Under the pieces are notes generated by a model. It had not been told where the DNA came from, ran no database searches, and saw nothing but the letters and a program-made list of their open reading frames with translations. Made by a program: the position numbers and the translations under genes. Positions 21,719 to 24,795 of a stretch of 24,795 nt of DNA are shown piece after piece. Source of the stretch: Ophiothrix spiculata (lineage: Eukaryota > Echinodermata > Ophiuroidea > Amphilepidida > Ophiotrichidae); NCBI GenBank assembly GCA_000969725.1, contig JXSR01S074522.1; one strand, given 5' to 3'. Each line of letters begins with the position of its first letter. The stretch's first letter is position 1.

Positions 21719-24503
21719 CCCCAGTTGTAGAAGAGGTGCCTCGTAACCATTGTTTCCTCCTTTGAAGTATTACATCACATATGTTAGGAATGAGTTTTTC
21801 GTTCTGAAAACAAAAATAAATTAATAAACGAAAACTAAGTAATATCATAAGTGGTCATATTTGACCGATAATTTGAAAAGATGTCCAGTTTGGTAAAAAA
21901 TTACGTTTTTAATACATTTTTATCTATATAATTATATGGGAAGAGTTCGTCTTATACTGGTCGTATCTTAAAATAAAATAATTTCGCAATATATGATGAA
22001 TTATATATGTAATTATGATAATTTGTCAAACAGTATGGAAGATATACCAATTAACATGATTAAACCAGTTTTTAAAGTTCACACAAATTATCCACATTAG
22101 GTACATAATTAGCATATTTTACATGTTTAACGCTTATCGCTTCGATGTGACCAGGGCTCCTTTATCTCATTATCACCAAACATCATGAAGTCCGACGGTC
22201 ATTCGATTCAGAACATATGTCACAAAAATATTGTGTGTATAAATAATTATTATGGTAACTATAGATACTTAGTACTAGAATTTCCGCAACCCATCCACTT
22301 AATATCACGAAGGTAGGACTAACGGTACGATATTCCAATCACACCAATTTTAGATTTTGTTCTCAGGTCCCTCTTAGTTTTAACCCTCGTCCTCTCAAGG
22401 GAGGGGGTGCAACCCCCTATGGGTTTTTTTCAGCTACATAAAAACGCAAAAGCAACCGACCCCAGGCAGTTAGCATTTGGGTTATCTCTTTTACATCCTT
22501 TGCAGTCATTTTGATGACAAAATTAGGGGGGGGGTACCGCGTAAGGTGGGGTTAAGGTAGGCCGTCAAAGTTGTGGTATAGGGGGTTGGCGGTTGGCGAA
22601 ATCCTGGAAATTTTGAAGTCGCCATTTTGAAAAAAGCGCACATGCTATAAGATTCAAACTTACAAGACATGTTAATATCATCATTTCCCTTCTTTATCAG
22701 CAAAAAGCCCCATGAAAATTACAACTTTTATAACACAATTTTGATTTTGGTGGCCATTTTCCGATCCGAAAGTACTCTATGACGTAAGTTTATAGGGGTT
22801 TCGTTTTAAGATATTAGGGGGTTGCAACAACAACCAGTAATGTTTATCAGTGTTTTTTGCATTAAATCCTTTGCCACACTGCAATAAGTGCTGTGTTTGC
22901 TGTGTTCAAGTTCACTACACACACAAGGTTCCTTTGGCTTCCTATCAATAATGTATCATGAGTGAACCATAACATTTTCCTTCTGTCCGACGAAACTATA
23001 TGGCCAATCTGGAAGATGCTTATATAATTGGATAGGTTAGAACCTTGGCAGGAATAAAATACAAAGGGCAACTTCCGTATGATAGATATTGAACACCTGA
23101 GGGCTTCATCAATGCCTGACAATAGGCCAATTTTGAATTTCGCTCTTTTTGTATACAAAACTGGATAACTTTGGGATGTATCAGCAGCCTGTCCGACGAA
23201 ATTAAAACATATATTTTGATTTTCTGTTAATATTTTGATAAAAAAATATGTTTTGTACAGAAATATGAAAAGAGGAACATGTAGAATTCATTATATTTTA
23301 TTCTATGGTCTAATTTTTACAAAAACGCACTATTTCGCCCCATGTTGTATAGGATACGCACAATGAATGGCAAATTGAGCAAATGCAACGACCTTACCAT
23401 AGTTCGTGTCACAAAAATAGCTCAGGAGGACAAGGTTTAATACTAAATATCATGAGTGTAGACCATGTTATTTATTTGTGGGCGATATACAGCCAAAACA
23501 ATTGTTTAGTGTTATTATTATCAAAAACAAGAACGAACACAAAGAACATAACAACACTTAATGTTTCCTTGTTATTAGTACATACTTAAAATTCTCATTT
23601 TTACCTAGATTTTCAAATATTTGCACGTATTTTAAACATATCTATCTGCAATTTTCGGTGAAATCAATTCAAATCGAAATTCAAATAGGAAATTCTAAAT
23701 CCTACAGTGATTATCCATCCAATATTTCTGTTTTCCGGATTTATCGTTTTAGGAATATTGGTAGACATGCCAAAATTAAAACTTGTTTTTTTGGATTTTA
23801 TCGCAAAGATTTCTGCCCACCTCTTTGACCACATCCTGGTTGGTAAAACTGTTGTCATTAAACGACGACCTGAATTAACGCAAATTTGCAACAATATTTA
23901 TTTTTACTAAATTCACTGATCGTTTGGCTGCCGATTTATTGTTTGTGTCATAGGCGGGGTTTGACATTTACAAAAAAAAGTATCCGTGCAGTTGCGGTGG
24001 AAGGTGAAAATTTTAGGGGGGGGGGGGGGGCAGCAATATTTTTTAATGAAAAAAATGGTCGTAGGAAAATTATGGTATTTTGTAATCTGTAAAATCAGTT
24101 AATTTCATCTACAAATTGTTTAAAAATCTTAAAATTTGCGCAAAAGTTGCAAATTTTTACTGAAAATTGACATAATATTACCGGAAAATTCGCGCGTTAA
24201 GTTTTTGAGGAGGTCCTCCCTTGTGAAATTAAGGGGGTGGGGACATGTCCCGGGTCACCCGCTTCCACCGCCTATGTATCCGTATAATTACTTTTGCATG
24301 ATCTAGATCTATTCGTTTGCTTCGTTCCTTGAAAAAAATTACCTTAATCTCGTCAACTGCTATTTTGATACGATTTCGCAGACGATCCAGTGCTGCAGAT
24401 GACTTCTTACACCCATTTATTGTGATGCAAACGTCATCAATTGCCAACCAGTCTCCATATTCACGTATTACTTTGTTTGTAATTGTCTCCCACACATTGT
24501 TGG
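12520..24503 (-). CDS. DAPK-like Roco protein, C-terminal part: (ROC)-COR-Death-CARD-Death
   Basis: The gene was assembled from ten exons on the - strand: 24503-24343, 21474-21388, 19737-19107, 18788-18262, 15951-15921, 15490-15084, 14800-14681, 13966-13918, 13064-12762 and 12647-12520. From COR to the stop all junctions agree in phase. The COR region shows the family's WIC tryptophan-cysteine signature after VVLD. It runs through YLSPREL into a Death domain, the order seen in death-associated protein kinase 1. Unlike DAPK1, which ends soon after Death, this protein continues with a RIG-I/MDA5-type CARD (GWFEGLL), a basic linker, a second Death domain and a lysine-rich tail. The role is inferred: a cytosolic scaffold coupling a GTPase switch to death-fold assembly. 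The N-terminal part lies beyond the right edge; the ROC-COR linker exon was not found, so a split into two genes there is not excluded. I do not assign a symbol because the ortholog is unclear. Confidence 0.75.
12762..13064 (-). CDS. Exon: Death domain 2
   Basis: The acceptor TTTATTTCTAG overlaps a second AG three bases on (TAGCAG), so either removes or keeps one residue. It encodes EMEKISNKDILDITN followed by a Death domain. Helices are TPDQLTLLYYALDM, KEAEIERAKIN, LQAVKVLQSWLSMKG, TRGTIINCLTEQRF and SARDHLKEKWDL, with the core tryptophan in QSW. It could end at the in-frame TAA just after ...SSNGM, but AACG|GTATGT is a good donor. Confidence 0.75.
13065..13917 (-). other. Intron between KRKK exon and Death domain 2
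   Basis: AT-rich, no repeats of note and no additional exon recognised. Confidence 0.5.
13918..13966 (-). CDS. 49-bp exon: basic linker with KRKK motif
   Basis: The acceptor TTTTGTTTTCTTTTAAAG and donor CCAG|GTATGA bound 16 codons plus one base, GIGAKRKKVCSAVNNP. Its phases (0 in, 1 out) match the neighbours. AKRKK could act as a monopartite nuclear localisation signal; this is inference. Confidence 0.6.
14681..14800 (-). CDS. Exon: acidic Glu/Asn-rich linker
   Basis: The acceptor is CCTAATTTTTTTAG and the donor is AAC|GTAAGT. It gives 40 codons, phase 0 at both ends, starting ELADCLKSNEPEQPEG and ending LKRPSSSN. It is a low-complexity, hydrophilic linker. Skipping keeps the frame. Confidence 0.65.
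14843..15060. repeat. Interrupted ATC/ATT/GTC trinucleotide microsatellite
   Basis: A pure (ATC)n stretch at about 14843-14885 is followed by scattered CATCATC and GTCGTCG words up to the edge of the CARD exon (its donor is at 15083). It lies in the intron between the CARD exon and the acidic linker exon. Confidence 0.85.
15084..15490 (-). CDS. Exon: CARD domain resembling RIG-I-like receptor CARDs
   Basis: The acceptor is TTTTTATGATTTAG and the donor is the perfect consensus AAG|GTAAGT. It encodes 135 residues. A leading helix (FADELLVARAVVRKNHKSI) precedes the CARD at about residues 25-105. Helices include LKGIVKQLPSSEQHHF, SDVDMERIENLIS, AVDFLLLILIRS, GWFEGLLKLLCHYGEN and DNLVKAI. The GWF(E/Q)xhLxxL helix is characteristic of RIG-I/MDA5-type CARDs. 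Homotypic CARD partners are inferred, not seen. Confidence 0.8.
15674..15853. mobile_element. Short MITE next to the microexon
   Basis: TCCTCTCCAAATTGTCCCTT at 15674 is inverted, with one mismatch, at 15833-15853 (AAAGGGACGATTTGGAGAGG and the next A). It is 180 bp and non-coding, and lies about 68 bases from the 31-bp exon at 15921-15951. Confidence 0.8.
15921..15951 (-). CDS. 31-bp microexon: Death-CARD linker
   Basis: It is bounded by TTTTTATTGCAG and GTTG|GTAAGT, both strong. It enters in phase 0 and leaves in phase 1, which exactly bridges the Death exon (ends phase 0) and the CARD exon (needs one base before it). It encodes GPHPFEKVDV. Skipping it would break the frame. Confidence 0.75.
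16010..16750. mobile_element. CpG-rich, CGTACG-rich island, probable recent foldback element
   Basis: ACGTGC, CGTACG and GTGCG words are very dense here compared with the AT-rich surroundings. GTCACAACCCGT at 16059 is inverted as ACGGGTTGTGAC at 16601, with weaker flanking inverse similarity (CTAAAG). Several overlapping ORFs of 60-152 codons on both strands arise because the sequence has few stop codons. None reads like a known protein and I do not annotate them. Confidence 0.55.
16792..17380. mobile_element. 589-bp element with 18-bp terminal inverted repeats and G/C runs
   Basis: TTAATACTTAAGTGACCA at 16792-16809 is inverted with one mismatch at 17363-17380. Inside each end lie G/C homopolymers (GGGGGGGG at about 16811, G10 at about 17301 and C13 at about 17324). 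A palindrome-like TTTTCGCGCGTTGCGCGAAA lies at about 16841. Small ORFs across it have no recognisable protein. Confidence 0.8.
18262..18788 (-). CDS. Exon: COR-Death linker and Death domain 1
   Basis: The acceptor TAATTAG adds GT to the preceding G and reads GYLSPRELINASTLDDVSFY. A linker with RVEDILLAGYDPRYI is followed by the Death domain at about residues 78-160, with helices DYRSLADLLDMR, RLEACESMTESLLNNL, TIGVLLTLLKHPGLVGN and ASKHLENLLELHGHK. Two in-frame donors exist: AAG|GTACGG (exon end 18298) and CGT|GTAAGT (exon end 18262). The latter is closer to consensus and adds 12 residues. Confidence 0.8.
19107..19737 (-). CDS. Exon: main COR domain
   Basis: The acceptor is ACGTTTTCCAG and the donor is AAAAAAG|GTATTT. 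The 631-bp exon encodes 210 residues in phase 0 and leaves one base. Key features are GHYVVLDTQWICSQIIGP near the start, a FFSKDELVAHYSG helix, a LLLSCLDLMVKF helix, then a beta-rich half with GLFPAIQARIM. The end DNVLALIETALRELSPGTAV matches the position of the last helix before Death in DAPK1. The reading is continuous from the acceptor, upstream of any ATG, which confirms that it is an internal exon. Confidence 0.85.
20325..20620. repeat. ACTAGTCGA-rich repeat region, left part
   Basis: Words such as CTCGACTA, AACTAGTC, TCTAGTCGAGC and CTAGTTT recur on both strands. GACGTGACATG near 20304 and CGCGTCATGTC near 20590 form a loose inverse pair. It is related in wording to the array at 20878-21163. 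Confidence 0.6.
20878..21163. repeat. 163-bp tandem duplication made of nested palindromes
   Basis: GGGTCGACGAGCAAGACCGA begins at 20878 and again at 21041. The second, partial copy is almost identical (GAGTGACT versus GAGCGACT, and AGCCGG versus AGTTGG). Each unit holds hairpins: CTAGTCGAGCGACTAG, CTAGTCAA...TTGACTAG and GGTAAAAGCT...AGCTTTTACC. The flanks carry TACAGTTGGG and TATAGTTGGG. Confidence 0.85.
21388..21474 (-). CDS. Exon: N-terminal helices of COR domain
   Basis: The acceptor has a CTAAC branch-point-like word about 40 bases upstream and a pyrimidine-rich tract (CGTCATTCTTTACCAG). The donor is GAG|GTGAGA. It gives 29 codons, phase 0 at both ends, starting TLENHVRSIVYVQQ and ending YLQDMGE. 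Joined to the next exon it gives MGEIFIAQFGE, fitting the hydrophobic GE(I/V)hh turn at the start of COR. The poly-Asp reading upstream in the same frame comes from an intronic GAT microsatellite and is excluded. Confidence 0.65.
21545..21718. repeat. GAT/ATC microsatellite beside the COR exon
   Basis: An (ATC)n run (about 21650-21718) with a degenerate extension lies about 70 bases upstream of the COR exon at 21474 on the coding strand. It makes an apparent Asp-rich ORF in frame with the exon, but a better acceptor and branch point place it in the intron. Confidence 0.85.
22375..22830. repeat. Second, inverted copy of the 11614-12190 repeat
   Basis: Shared inverse blocks include ATCTCTTTTACATCCTTTGC (22485), AAAACGCAAAAGCAACCG (22441) and TAGGCCGTCAAAG (22558). 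It also shares G-runs and the GCCATTTT motif. It lies in a presumed intron of the Roco gene. Confidence 0.75.
23949..24276. mobile_element. 328-bp element with CATAGGCGG ends
   Basis: CATAGGCGG at 23949 is exactly inverted as CCGCCTATG at 24268-24276. The interior has a G14 run, TTTGCGCAAAAGTTGCAAAT and GTGAAATTAAGGGGG, shared with 5255-5440. It ends 66 bases from the ROC-like exon donor. Confidence 0.75.
24343..24503 (-). CDS. Exon: probable C-terminal end of ROC GTPase domain
   Basis: A chosen acceptor GACTTTTCAAG and a donor AAG|GTAATT bound 53 codons plus two bases. The product contains VIREYGDWLAIDDVCITINGC, KKSS and ALDRLRNRIKIAVDEIK. A helix ending in a Trp-containing segment, then an hhhNxxKKSS strand-loop and an amphipathic helix, resembles the last part of Roco GTPase domains, where the strand-loop supports base recognition. 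The assignment is by resemblance only. ATG codons at 24525 and 24516 keep the frame open upstream, so a true start here is possible but would leave a GTPase fragment. Confidence 0.5.
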
Positions 24504-24525
24504 CTTGAAAAGTCATTTTGTCCAT

Positions 24526-24795
24526 GAAAAAGACGAAACAATATTTTTTAGTTAAAAAAACCCCGAATATTTATTAAATATATATATATCTGAGACGTGA
24601 CGTCATAATGGGATTAATTTCCCAAGATACCGATCCAAAATAAGAGAAGAGATCAACGTCGGCCCAACAGCCTTTTCGGGATTTCTAATCTCTTATACAG
24701 AAACTCAAATATCGCTAATTTGTTCCATTGAAATACATCGCGTTTTTGTCAAAATTGGCCAACTTCAGAAGCTCACTGTGGTTGTAATCGGAGTA
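24526..24795. other. Window edge, presumed intron
   Basis: No exon recognised. It contains a TA-repeat and a TGACGTCA palindrome at 24598-24605 (CRE-like). The same palindrome occurs by chance elsewhere in the window, so I do not call a promoter. Confidence 0.4.

Noticed and set aside
21522-21848. His-rich, Met-rich and Asp-rich ORFs
   Set aside because: All are readings of one trinucleotide microsatellite in three frames.
22862-23158. 98-residue ORF on the - strand
   Set aside because: It may be a remnant of a mobile element, but I recognise no motif and cannot fit it into the Roco gene by phase.
24516-24605. Promoter and start codon of a separate gene at 24525, with a CRE-like TGACGTCA at 24598
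   Set aside because: It would start a protein in the middle of a GTPase-like domain; TGACGTCA also occurs elsewhere in the window. Not excluded, but less likely than an internal exon.

Overview
The window looks like eukaryotic nuclear DNA from a marine invertebrate. It is AT-rich, with short exons bounded by GT/AG splice sites, long introns, many small inverted-repeat transposons (MITE-like), a tRNA-derived repeat and ATC/GAT microsatellites. A mollusc, perhaps a bivalve, is my best guess. It rests on general character (expanded Death/CARD proteins, intron-rich genes, many foldback elements), not on any diagnostic gene. No bacterial operon, rRNA, CRISPR array or intact transposase/reverse transcriptase gene was seen.

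Two partial protein genes face each other. On the + strand, five exons (176-323, 1461-1490, 3445-3812, 4238-4318, 4574-4624) join in frame. They give the membrane-proximal stalk, one transmembrane helix and the tyrosine-containing cytoplasmic tail of a single-pass receptor-like protein. Its 5' part lies left of the window and its last exon is unresolved. On the - strand, at least ten exons from 24503 down to 12520 join in matching phase. They encode the C-terminal part of a large DAPK-like Roco protein: end of a ROC GTPase-like domain (tentative), COR domain, Death domain, a CARD resembling those of RIG-I/MDA5-type receptors, a basic linker, a second Death domain and a short lysine-rich tail. 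The N-terminal part (any ankyrin or kinase region and most of ROC) lies right of the window, and a linker exon between ROC and COR was not found. ROC-COR-Death followed by CARD and a second Death domain is the most interesting content; it suggests a scaffold linking a GTPase switch to death/immune adaptor signalling.

The rest is mostly introns and a 7.9 kb stretch between the two genes (about 4625-12519), filled with repeats: a TTAA-type foldback element nested inside a MITE (2144-3030, compare the empty copy at 598-770), a head-to-head duplicated element (4986-5440), a duplicated 0.75 kb repeat carrying Pol III A/B boxes (5854-6599, 10855-11585), several MITEs with clear terminal inverted repeats (3188-3416, 9264-9601, 10488-10739, 15674-15853, 16792-17380, 23949-24276), a repeat present in opposite orientations at about 11.6-12.2 kb and 22.4-22.8 kb, a C29 tract, a CpG/CGTACG-rich island (16010-16750), and a palindrome-rich 163-bp tandem duplication (20878-21163). 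Several elements sit within 30-70 bases of exons.
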